From assembly GCF_022919155.1 (NCBI RefSeq), contig NZ_CP095045.1, positions 1,860,001-1,924,000 of the forward strand: a stretch of DNA of 64,000 bases, written 5' to 3'. This DNA is from Leucobacter allii (lineage in GTDB: Bacteria > Actinomycetota > Actinomycetes > Actinomycetales > Microbacteriaceae). Made by a program: the position numbers and the translations under genes. Below are positions 33,358 through 40,494 of the stretch, piece by piece (position 1 is the first letter of the stretch; each line of letters begins with the position of its first letter). The notes beneath the pieces are model-generated. The model did no database searches. It worked only from the letters and a program-made list of their open reading frames with translations, and was not told the DNA's origin.

Positions 33358-33373
33358 TCGAACATATGTTCGA
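33358..33373. promoter_or_regulatory. LexA/SOS box upstream of the HNH gene
   Basis: TCGAACATATGTTCGA is a perfect 16-bp palindrome identical in form to the actinobacterial SOS consensus TCGAAC-N4-GTTCGA. It covers the -35 position if GAGAAT (33338-33333, minus strand) is the -10. The local AT-richness contrasts with the surroundings. Confidence 0.9.
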
Positions 33374-33472
33374 AGCTTCTCTACTCGCGCCGCGACCGAT
33401 CGCATCACGTGCGGCGGTGCGCTGCTGGCGAACGGGAGGCAGTCCGAGAGGACCGATCCCCCGCCCGCCCAT

Positions 33473-33512
33473 AGACTCGAAGATGTTGTGATCTGCGGCC
33501 GTTTCGGGCCGC
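33473..33512 (+). promoter_or_regulatory. Promoter (-10 TAGACT) and leader hairpin of DUF3107 gene
   Basis: TAGACT at 33473-33478 fits a -10. In the leader, GCGGCC-N6-GGCCGC (33495-33512) forms a 6-bp stem about 20 bases before the GTG, just upstream of the GAGGAGG ribosome site. Confidence 0.4.
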
Positions 33513-33531
33513 ACGACCCGAGGAGGCACCC

Positions 33532-33756
33532 GTGGAAGTACGCATCGGCATCAAGCACTCGCCCCGCGAGCTCTCGTTCGAGACCGAGTCGACCGCCGAG
33601 GAGGTCCGCGGCCAGATCGAGAGCGCGATCGGTCAGGATTCCGCGCTCCTCGCCCTGTCGGATACGAAGGGGCGCCAGTACCTCGTCGACACGGAGTCCA
33701 TCGCCTACATCGAGCTCGGCGGCGAGAGCGGTCGGAAGGTCGGTTTCATCAGCTGA
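33532..33756 (+). CDS. DUF3107 family protein
   Basis: 74 residues, GTG start with GAGGAGG eight bases upstream. The sequence (EVRIGIKHSPRELSFET... QYLVDTESIAYIELG) matches the actinobacterial DUF3107 family throughout; the mycobacterial member is the 9.4-kDa antigen TB9.4 (Rv3208A). It is probably a small mixed α/β protein related to ATP-binding/chaperone-like folds; no function is established. Codon use and size are normal for the family. It is divergent from the HNH gene. Confidence 0.9.
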   Translation: MEVRIGIKHSPRELSFETESTAEEVRGQIESAIGQDSALLALSDTKGRQYLVDTESIAYIELGGESGRKVGFIS

Positions 33757-33824
33757 GCACCGCCGGCGGCGGCCGCCAGGCATCGGCTCGGCGTCCGCGG
33801 TCGCGGCGAATTCGCTGCTCCGAT

Positions 33825-33890
33825 CGCCCGCGAACCGCGGCCGCAGCGCCCACGAACCGCGGCCGCCACGCCCGCCAACCGCGGTCTCGG
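33825..33890. repeat. Three 22-bp imperfect tandem repeats
   Basis: Units at 33825-33846, 33847-33868 and 33869-33890 share the pattern CGCCC-N2-AACCGCGG-N7, with GCGGCCGC-type palindromes inside the first two. They lie between the convergent DUF3107 and coaBC genes. Role unknown. Confidence 0.75.
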
Positions 33891-34025
33891 CAGCCCCGAG
33901 CCGCGACGTCGTCGGCCCACCGGCCGCAGCGCGCCCGGACCGATCCCGCATCGGCGCCGGGCGCGTCCGTGTTTCAGCGGTCATCGGCGGTGCGCCGCCG
34001 CTGCCGGATCGTCGCGCTCCGCCGC

Positions 34026-35432
34026 TCAGTGGTTCAACGCGCGGAACTCGTCGCGCACCGCGTCGAGCAGCGCGTCGGCGACCTCCCGCTTCGTCCCCTC
34101 GGCCGCGACCGCCACGCGGCCATCGGCGTCGAGCACCTGGACGATGTTCTCGCCGCGCTCGAAGCCCTCGTTCCACCCGACGGCGTTGACGGCGAGCAGG
34201 TCGACGCCCTTCCGCGCGAGCTTCCGACGCCCGCGCTCGAGGAGCTCCTCGTCGCTCTCGACGGTCTCGGCCGCGAAGCCGACGATCACCTGCCCCGGTC
34301 GCCGCTCGCGGACCAAGCCGACGAGGATGTCGGGGTTCTCCACCAATTCGAGCGTCGGCGCCGCGCCCGGAGAATCCTCCTTGCGGAGCTTGTGCTCGGC
34401 GACATCCGCCACGCGGTAGTCCGCGACCGCCGCCGCCATGATCACCGCCTCCGCGCCGGACGCCGCGGCGCGCGCGGCCGATTCCAGCTCGGCGGTCGTG
34501 CCGACCGGCACGGTCCGCACGCCCGGCCGATCCTGCACCTCGGCGAGCACCGAGTCGTCGATGTTCGCGGCGAGCAGCACGACCTTGGCGCCGCGATCGG
34601 CCGCGGCCGCCGCGACGGCGACGCCCTGCCGGCCGCTCGAGCGGTTGCCGAGGTAGCGCACCGGATCGATGGGCTCGCGCGTACCGCCGGCGGTGACGAG
34701 CACCCGCAGCCCCGTGAGGTCCGCGGGCCGGGGCGCCTGAGCCGGATCGGCCGCCGCGGGATCGATCTGGCCGAAGTCCGCGGCGGAGGTCTCCGCATCG
34801 GGGAGCGCCGGGACGGTCTCGGGATCCGCGGCGGCGCCACCGGTCCCCACGGACTCCGCACTCGGGCCGGCGGCATCTCGAGCGGCATCGGCAGCCCCTC
34901 CGCCGGCATCGGCGAGCAGCTCGCGCACGCGCTCGGCGATGGCGTCGGGCTCGCTCATGCGCCCCGGCCCCGTGTCCGCGCCGGTGAGCCGGCCGCTCTC
35001 GGGGCCGACGAAGGCGACGCCACGCGAGCGCAGGATCGCGACGTTGTCCTGGGTCGCCGGGTGCTGCCACATCTCGGTGTGCATCGCGGGCGCCACGAGC
35101 ACCGGAGCGCGCGTCGCGAGCAGGGTGGTGCCGAGCAGGTCGTCCGCGAGGCCCGCCGTCATGCGCGCGAGCGTGTTCGCGGTCGCCGGCGCGACGACGA
35201 CGAGATCCGCGCGCTGCCCGAGCGCCACGTGGCGCACCTCGGGCACGTCCTCGTGGACCGAGGTCGTCACCGGGTTCCGGCTGATCGCTTCCCAGGTCGG
35301 CGTGCCGACGAAGCGCAGCGCATCCTCGGTCGGAACGACATGCACCTCGTGCCCCTCCTCGACGAGCAGACGGGCGAGCGCGACGGCCTTGTACGCGGCG
35401 ATCCCGCCGGTGACTCCTAGCACGATGTTCAC
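34026..35432 (-). CDS. coaBC: Bifunctional phosphopantothenoylcysteine decarboxylase / phosphopantothenate-cysteine ligase
   Basis: 468 residues, GTG start. The N-terminal CoaC flavoprotein domain (about 1-185) has GVTGGIAAYKA, VVVAPATANTLARM and the substrate-recognition clamp PAMHTEMW (normally PxMNxxMW, here with His for Asn). The CoaB ligase domain (about 235-465) has GTREPIDPVRYLGNRSSG, the CTP/dimer motif, and VGFAAET. The two are joined by an unusually long Ala/Asp/Pro-rich linker (about 165-230). It makes 4'-phosphopantetheine from 4'-phosphopantothenate and cysteine in CoA synthesis, in the cytosol. It is monocistronic, downstream of a structured intergenic region. Confidence 0.95.
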   Translation of the reverse strand: MNIVLGVTGGIAAYKAVALARLLVEEGHEVHVVPTEDALRFVGTPTWEAISRNPVTTSVHEDVPEVRHVALGQRADLVVVAPATANTLARMTAGLADDLLGTTLLATRAPVLVAPAMHTEMWQHPATQDNVAILRSRGVAFVGPESGRLTGADTGPGRMSEPDAIAERVRELLADAGGGAADAARDAAGPSAESVGTGGAAADPETVPALPDAETSAADFGQIDPAAADPAQAPRPADLTGLRVLVTAGGTREPIDPVRYLGNRSSGRQGVAVAAAAADRGAKVVLLAANIDDSVLAEVQDRPGVRTVPVGTTAELESAARAAASGAEAVIMAAAVADYRVADVAEHKLRKEDSPGAAPTLELVENPDILVGLVRERRPGQVIVGFAAETVESDEELLERGRRKLARKGVDLLAVNAVGWNEGFERGENIVQVLDADGRVAVAAEGTKREVADALLDAVRDEFRALNH

Positions 35433-35575
35433 GGGTCCATCTTCGCATCACGGGCGGCGCGGGCGCGCATCCCTCGCGCGATCCGCTCGTCCGCGGGCCC
35501 GGAGTCCGCCTTCGCCGTGCTCCTTCCCTCCCGCTCGCAGCCACACATCTCTGCCCCGCCGAGCCGCGCGGCCGG

Positions 35576-35634
35576 GATCCGGGTCACTGCGGCAGGGTGC
35601 CACTGCGGTCCACCCTGTCTGAGCGACCCGGATC
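35576..35634. repeat. Nested inverted repeat upstream of coaBC
   Basis: Outer stem GATCCGGGTC (35576-35585) with GACCCGGATC (35625-35634) and inner stem CAGGGTG (35593-35599) with CACCCTG (35611-35617); ACTGCGG is also directly repeated. It could be a compound terminator for the rlmC-like gene or a leader structure for coaBC. Confidence 0.65.
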
Positions 35635-35648
35635 GCTTGATGAGGGCA

Positions 35649-35697
35649 GGGGAAGGGAAGGGGGAAGGGGGAAGGGGGAAGGGGGAAGGGGGAAGGG
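35649..35697 (+). repeat. (GGGGGAA)n homopurine tract
   Basis: Five exact copies of GGGGGAA (35660-35694), flanked by GGGGAA-GGGAA and GGG. It is an uninterrupted purine mirror repeat with at least seven G-runs of three or more, able in principle to form a G-quadruplex or triplex. It begins 15 bases beyond the stop of the rRNA methyltransferase gene; the transcript of that gene would carry the C/U-rich strand. Confidence 0.9.
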
Positions 35698-35711
35698 CAG
35701 GAAAGCGGTGC

Positions 35712-37043
35712 TCAGGGGCGGTGGAGCAGGACCATGACCTCCATGTGGGCGGTGTGCGGGAACATGTCGAATACCCGCGCCCGGCGCACGGCGAGGGAGG
35801 GCATCGCGGCGAGGTCGCGGGCGAGGCTCTCGGGATTGCAGCTCGAATAGACGACGGTGCGGATCGGGGAGGCCTCGAGCCAGGCCGCGAGCTCCGGGCC
35901 GATCCCGCGTCGCGGCGGGTTGACGATCACGGCCTCGGGGAGCTCGCCGGGTGCGGCCGCGGTCGCGAAGGCCGTCGCGTCCGCGGCGACGAATTCGGCG
36001 GCGAGCCCCGCCTCGGCGGCGCTGCGCCGCGCCGAGCGCACGGCCGCCCCGCTGATCTCGACGCCGAGCACGCTCCTCACCCCGGCCGACGGGGTAGCCC
36101 CGTCCGCCGGGGTCGCCCGGTCCGCCGGGGTCGCCCGGGCCGAGCCGCCCACGAGCGGCGCACGGCCGAGCGAGGCTCCGCCGGACGCGACGCGCCCCCC
36201 GGACGCACCGCCAGACGCACCCCCGGACGCCGCCTCCGCGTGGTCCGCGCAGTGCAGCGCGAAGCCCCCGACGCCGCAGTAGAGGTCCCAGAGCGTCGCG
36301 GGGTCCGCCTCGGCCACCCACTCGGCGGCCTGGGCGTAGAGCGCGCGGGCGACCGCGGTGTTCGTCTGGAAGAAGCTCCGCGGGAGCAGATGCAGCGAAA
36401 CCGGTCCGCCCGAGCCCCCCAGCCGCATGTCGAGCGAGGAGCCGAGCAGCAGCTCCTCCCGCTCCCCCTCGAGCACGGCCCTGTGCTCGGGCAGCAGGTT
36501 CACGGAGACGACCGCGGCCTCGGGGACGGCCGCGCGCAATTCGGGAAGGCGTTTGCGCAGCGCGTGCAGCGCCCGCTCGCTGCGCACCACGAAGCGGAGC
36601 ATCAGCGCGCCTCCGGGAGCGGCGGTCACGTGCACGAACTTCAGCTCCCCGCGGCGGAGCGGCACGTCGTACGGGGGCAGGCCGGTGGCGTCGAGGTGCG
36701 CGGCGATGCGTCCGATCGCGTCCCGGATCGCGGGCTCCTGGATGAGGCAGTCCCTGAGATCGACGCCGGCGCCGTCCGGCCCCAGGATCCCGAGCGTGAC
36801 GGCGCCGGCGCGACCCCCGACGACGAGTTTCGCCTTGTTGCGGAAATCGCGCACTCCGCCGTCGACGCTCGGCAGCCACGCAGCCTCCGGGATCCGCTCC
36901 CCGAGCAGCTCGCGGCAGCGCTCCTCCTTCGCGCGCAGCTGGGTGCCGAGGGGCGTCTCGATGAAGGTGCACGAGCGGCAGCGGCCCGCGACGAAGTACT
37001 CGCAGCGGGGCGGGGCCGCCGGGGCGACGGACGGGCGGCTCAT
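35712..37043 (-). CDS. rlmC: RlmC-like 23S rRNA (uracil-C5)-methyltransferase
   Basis: 443 residues, ATG start. An N-terminal iron-sulfur motif CEYFVAGRCRSC plus a later Cys (residue ~83) matches RlmC/RumB, which lack a TRAM domain. The SAM domain has LWDLYCGVGGFALH (about 250) and VIVNPPRRG (about 365); the catalytic Cys is in YSSCNPESLARD. It methylates U747 (E. coli numbering) in 23S rRNA with SAM; m5U at other positions cannot be excluded. Between the SAM motif I and NPP motif there is an Ala/Pro/Thr/Asp repeat insert (about 270-310) not usual for the family. The stop is followed by the homopurine tract. The MiaE-like gene lies upstream on the same strand with a 39-base gap. Confidence 0.85.
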   Translation of the reverse strand: MSRPSVAPAAPPRCEYFVAGRCRSCTFIETPLGTQLRAKEERCRELLGERIPEAAWLPSVDGGVRDFRNKAKLVVGGRAGAVTLGILGPDGAGVDLRDCLIQEPAIRDAIGRIAAHLDATGLPPYDVPLRRGELKFVHVTAAPGGALMLRFVVRSERALHALRKRLPELRAAVPEAAVVSVNLLPEHRAVLEGEREELLLGSSLDMRLGGSGGPVSLHLLPRSFFQTNTAVARALYAQAAEWVAEADPATLWDLYCGVGGFALHCADHAEAASGGASGGASGGRVASGGASLGRAPLVGGSARATPADRATPADGATPSAGVRSVLGVEISGAAVRSARRSAAEAGLAAEFVAADATAFATAAAPGELPEAVIVNPPRRGIGPELAAWLEASPIRTVVYSSCNPESLARDLAAMPSLAVRRARVFDMFPHTAHMEVMVLLHRP

Positions 37044-37082
37044 GGTCTCCGGGATGCTCTCGAGGCGCGGTCGGCGCGGGCG

Positions 37083-37802
37083 TCAGGCGGTGAGGCCGAG
37101 CCCGTCCATGCGGCGGATGTGGTCGGCGATGAGCTCGGTGAAGACGGGTTCGACGAGCTCCTCGTCGAAGGCGCGCCGCTCGCTCAGCGTGAGCACGGCC
37201 CGTGAGACCAGCAGCGTGTCGCCGACGAGGCGGCGCCCCCAGAGCGCGAGCCAGCTCGAGAGAGGCTCGTCGGCGGCGAGCGCGCCCTCGAGGAGCACCT
37301 TCAGCTCGGCGCGGCCGCTGTCGGTGCTCAGGATCTTGATCGCGTCGCCCTTGAAGCCGTCCTTCAGCCCGCCGGCGAGGCTCGCGAAGAAGTCGTCGAA
37401 GAGCCCTCCCACGAGGTAGAGCGAGAGCACGTGCTGATGCCAGTCAGGCGTGTCGATGCGCTCGACGTAGGCGTCGATCACGGTCGAGTACGGCGACATC
37501 GCGACATGCGGCTCCGCGCCGCGATCCTTGATCTCGTCGGTGAGCCGCTGATGCTTCGCGAGGGTGAGCCCGGCGACCCTGGCCAGGACGTTCTTGGCCT
37601 CGAGCGTGGGCGCCCCCGAGACGGCGCGCGTCGCCGCCTCGTACAGCTCCAGCTGGAGGTATGCGGTCAGGCCGAGGAACGGGAGGATGCCCGGCGCGAA
37701 CTCGGCGAGCTCGACCCGCTCCGCATCGGCCCCCTCTCCGCGGGAGCGCAGCTTGCGGGCAGGGGCGGTCGACTTGCGCAGCCCACGGATCCACTCGAAC
37801 AC
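37083..37802 (-). CDS. Ferritin-fold MiaE-like protein
   Basis: 239 residues, GTG start with TAAGCT six bases upstream. It matches the ferritin-like 'tRNA-(ms2io6A)-hydroxylase-like' family of Actinobacteria (PF13794; mycobacterial Rv3210c type). Candidate diiron ligands are Glu in LQLELYEAATRA (about 50-57), His in LAKHQRL (about 83), Asp/Glu in FDDFF and His in IADHIRRM near the C-terminus, consistent with a four-helix bundle. True MiaE hydroxylates tRNA, but that activity is not established for this group. It is divergent from the RhlE helicase gene, a pairing conserved in mycobacteria (from memory), which hints at RNA metabolism. Confidence 0.85.
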   Translation of the reverse strand: MFEWIRGLRKSTAPARKLRSRGEGADAERVELAEFAPGILPFLGLTAYLQLELYEAATRAVSGAPTLEAKNVLARVAGLTLAKHQRLTDEIKDRGAEPHVAMSPYSTVIDAYVERIDTPDWHQHVLSLYLVGGLFDDFFASLAGGLKDGFKGDAIKILSTDSGRAELKVLLEGALAADEPLSSWLALWGRRLVGDTLLVSRAVLTLSERRAFDEELVEPVFTELIADHIRRMDGLGLTA

Positions 37803-37808
37803 CCTGTC

Positions 37809-37814
37809 AGCTTA
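37809..37814 (-). promoter_or_regulatory. -10 hexamer (TAAGCT), leaderless start of MiaE-like gene
   Basis: TAAGCT on the minus strand ends six bases before the GTG at 37802; no Shine-Dalgarno. Confidence 0.5.
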
Positions 37815-37839
37815 CCGCCGCTCGCCCGACCACCTGGAA

Positions 37840-37886
37840 TAGACTGACCCGGTACGTATTCATCACCGGCGCCGACGGAGCGCCGG
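37840..37886 (+). promoter_or_regulatory. RhlE promoter (-10 TAGACT) and leader hairpin
   Basis: TAGACT at 37840-37845 gives a leader of about 85 bases. The leader contains CCGGCGC-N7-GCGCCGG (37866-37886), a 7-bp stem. A structured leader would fit the cold-shock or autoregulation seen for DEAD-box helicases (inference). Confidence 0.4.
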
Positions 37887-37936
37887 CCGCTGCGCCTTCG
37901 TGATCGCGCGCAGCACCCCACACGATAGGACGCACC

Positions 37937-39493
37937 GTGACGACATTCCTCGAACTCGGGGTCGACCAGGACATGGTCGACACGCTCTCCGCGAAGGGCA
38001 TCACCGAGGCCTTCCCCATCCAGGAGCAGACGATCCCCCTCGCCCTCACGGGGCAGGACATCATCGGCCAGGCGAAGACGGGCACGGGCAAGACCTTCGG
38101 CTTCGGCCTGCCTCTGCTCCAGCGCATCGGCGCCGATCCCGAGCCGGGCGTGCAGGCCCTCATCGTCGTGCCGACGCGCGAGCTCGCGGTGCAGGTGTTC
38201 GAGGATCTCGAGCTGGCCTCGCAGCACCGCGCGGCGTCGCTCGTGCCGATCTACGGCGGCAAGGCCTACGAGGGGCAGATCGAGCAGCTGCAGGCGGGCG
38301 CGCAGATCGTCGTGGGCACCCCCGGCCGCCTCCTCGACCTCGCGAACCAGCGCCTCCTCGACCTCTCGAAGGTGCGCGAGATGGTGCTCGACGAGGCCGA
38401 CAAGATGCTCGACCTCGGCTTCCTCGCCGACATCGAGAAGCTGTTCTCGCTGACTCCGCCGAACCGCCACACGATGCTCTTCTCCGCGACGATGCCCGGA
38501 ACCATCGTGACGCTCGCCCGGCGCTTCATGTCGAAGCCGATCCACATCCGCGCGACCGACCCCGACGAGGGGGCGGCGCAGGCCAACATCGAGCACATCA
38601 TCTACCGGGCGCACTCGCTCGACAAGGACGAGGTGATCGGGCGCATCCTGCAGGCCGAGGGCCGCGGCAAGACCGTCATCTTCATGCGCACCAAGCGCGC
38701 GGCGGCGAAGCTCCTGGAGGAGCTGCAGGACCGCGGGTTCGATGCGGCCGCCGTGCACGGCGATCTCAATCAGGATCAGCGCGAGCGCGCAATGGCGGCC
38801 TTCAAGGCCGGCAAGAAGGAGGTGCTCATCGCCACCGACGTCGCGGCGCGCGGCATCGACGTCGACGACGTCACCCACGTCATCAACCACACCGTGCCCG
38901 ACGACGAGAAGACCTACCTGCACCGCGTCGGCCGCACGGGCCGCGCCGGGCGCAGCGGCATCGCCGTCACCTTCGTCGACTGGGACGACCTGCACAAGTG
39001 GGCGCTCATCGACAAGGCTCTCGAGTTCGGCGTGCCCGAGCCCGTCGAGACGTACTCCTCCTCGCCGCACCTGTTCTCGGATCTCAACATCCCCGAGGGT
39101 ACGAAGGGACGGCTGAAGGCGACCCCCGTGAAGGATCGCGCAGCGGCGGGCCGCGGCGCGGGGTCGAGCCGTGGCGAGAGCTCCCGCGACGGCGCGGGTT
39201 CGGGCGGCGAGGGCCGCACCCGGACCCGCCGTCGCACGCGGAGCGCCAACCCGAAGGGCCCCGGCCGTCATGAGGCGCACGGGCACGAGCAGCACGGCCA
39301 CGACCTCGAGGGCGGCAGCGAGCCCGGAGCATCGCTCGACGCACCGGGCGAGGAGCGCACCGCGTCTCAGCGTCGGCGCCGCCGTCGGCGGGGCGGTTCG
39401 GGCGGCGCGGCCGGCGAGGGCGCCGGAGCCGGCGCCCCGGGCGCGGAGGGCGCGGAGGGCGCGGCCCCCGCGGAGGCGACGACCGACGAGTAG
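37937..39493 (+). CDS. rhlE: DEAD-box RNA helicase, RhlE-type
   Basis: 518 residues, GTG start preceded by AGGA. All DEAD-box motifs are present: Q motif (AFPIQEQTIP, about 29), I AKTGTGKT (about 48), Ia PTRELA, II VLDEADKMLD, III SATMP, IV VIFMRTK, V ARGIDVDD and VI HRVGRTGRAGR. The ~120-residue C-terminal tail is rich in Gly, Arg, Ser and acidic patches with RRRRRRGG-type runs, typical of an RNA-binding extension. It remodels RNA and ribosome-assembly intermediates using ATP. It corresponds to Rv3211 in the mycobacterial block. Confidence 0.95.
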   Translation: MTTFLELGVDQDMVDTLSAKGITEAFPIQEQTIPLALTGQDIIGQAKTGTGKTFGFGLPLLQRIGADPEPGVQALIVVPTRELAVQVFEDLELASQHRAASLVPIYGGKAYEGQIEQLQAGAQIVVGTPGRLLDLANQRLLDLSKVREMVLDEADKMLDLGFLADIEKLFSLTPPNRHTMLFSATMPGTIVTLARRFMSKPIHIRATDPDEGAAQANIEHIIYRAHSLDKDEVIGRILQAEGRGKTVIFMRTKRAAAKLLEELQDRGFDAAAVHGDLNQDQRERAMAAFKAGKKEVLIATDVAARGIDVDDVTHVINHTVPDDEKTYLHRVGRTGRAGRSGIAVTFVDWDDLHKWALIDKALEFGVPEPVETYSSSPHLFSDLNIPEGTKGRLKATPVKDRAAAGRGAGSSRGESSRDGAGSGGEGRTRTRRRTRSANPKGPGRHEAHGHEQHGHDLEGGSEPGASLDAPGEERTASQRRRRRRRGGSGGAAGEGAGAGAPGAEGAEGAAPAEATTDE

Positions 39494-39582
39494 CGCGGAG
39501 CGCCCGGGCCCCGCGCGGCGGTGACCGGACCGTCGAGCCCGGCCCACCGCGGCGACCTGGGCGGCGCCCGCCTGGCCCGACC

Positions 39583-40437
39583 CTACCGGGGCGTCGTGAC
39601 GATCCCGCGCAGCCGTTCCACGACTCCGGGATCGGTGCTGCGCTCCCCCAGGCGGTTCGGCTTGCCCGCGCCGTGATAGTCGCTCGCCCCCGTGCCGACG
39701 AGGCCGTGGCGCGCCGCGGCCGCCTCGATGGGGGGCATCCAGTCGGCCCGGTTCTCCGGGTGGGCGAGCTCCACGCCCCAGAGCCCCGCGGCGGCGAGCT
39801 CGGCGAGCTCGTGCGGCGCCGTCGCCGCGCGCTGACGGAACGCGGCGGGGTGCGCGAGCACCGCGGCGCCGCCGGCCGCGCGCACGAGCCGGATCGCCTC
39901 GGTGGTATCGATCGCGTAGGTGCCGATGTAGTACGGGGACGCGGGGTGCAGCACCTGCTCGAAGGCGGTGCTGCGATCGGGGAAGTAGCCCGCGAGCACG
40001 AGCGCATCGGCGATGTGCGGGCGGCCGACGGTGCGGGCGTCCTCCGCCCCGACGACGGCGTCCCAGGTGATCGCGTAGTCGGCGGAGACCCGTCGCACCA
40101 TCTCCCGCGCGCGATCGAGGCGATGCCGGCGCACCTGCGCGAGCGCCGCGAGGAGCTCTCCGGCGGCCGGGTCGAGCCCGTAGCCGAGCAGGTGCCGCGA
40201 CCGCCCCGCGTGCTTCGTCGTGATCTCGATGCCCGGGAGGAAGCCGATCCCGTGCTGCGCCGCGGCCGCCCGGGCCTCGTCCCAGCCGTCGACCGTGTCG
40301 TGGTCCGTGAGCGCGAAGCCCGCGAGACCCGCGGCGGCGGCGGCCGCGGCGATCTCCTCCGGCCGGGTGGTGCCGTCCGAGTGCACCGAGTGCGTGTGCA
40401 GATCGAAGCCGTGCTGCGCCGCGCCGGGAATCGTCAT
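39583..40437 (-). CDS. PHP-domain phosphoesterase (TrpH/YciV-like)
   Basis: 284 residues from the ATG at 40437, with TAGGAT six bases upstream; a GTG two codons earlier is less likely. Metal-binding motifs are DLHTHSVHSDG (about 13-22), ALTDHDT (about 43), a Glu in GIEITT, His in GRPHIAD, AVLAHPAAF (about 200) and GASDYHG (about 256), all of the PHP superfamily. Relatives are 3',5'-nucleoside bisphosphate phosphatase/5'-3' exonuclease RNase AM. It probably recycles pAp or trims RNA 5' ends. It is divergent from the aminopeptidase P gene across only 57 bases. Confidence 0.88.
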   Translation of the reverse strand: MTIPGAAQHGFDLHTHSVHSDGTTRPEEIAAAAAAAGLAGFALTDHDTVDGWDEARAAAAQHGIGFLPGIEITTKHAGRSRHLLGYGLDPAAGELLAALAQVRRHRLDRAREMVRRVSADYAITWDAVVGAEDARTVGRPHIADALVLAGYFPDRSTAFEQVLHPASPYYIGTYAIDTTEAIRLVRAAGGAAVLAHPAAFRQRAATAPHELAELAAAGLWGVELAHPENRADWMPPIEAAAARHGLVGTGASDYHGAGKPNRLGERSTDPGVVERLRGIVTTPR

Positions 40438-40443
40438 CCCCAC

Positions 40444-40449
40444 ATCCTA
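40444..40449 (-). promoter_or_regulatory. -10 hexamer (TAGGAT), leaderless start of PHP gene
   Basis: TAGGAT on the minus strand ends six bases before the ATG at 40437. Confidence 0.5.
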
Positions 40450-40482
40450 CGACGCTCGCAGCCGCCGTGCCGCCCGGGGTGA

Positions 40483-40488
40483 GAGGAT
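40483..40488 (+). promoter_or_regulatory. -10-like hexamer (GAGGAT) for aminopeptidase P gene
   Basis: GAGGAT ends six bases before the ATG at 40495. It also resembles a Shine-Dalgarno (AGAGGA), so the leaderless reading is tentative. Confidence 0.35.
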
Positions 40489-40494
40489 GGGGGC

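Noticed and set aside
35649-35697. CRISPR-like array from the GGGGGAA repeat
   Set aside because: Seven-base units without spacers; a simple homopurine minisatellite.
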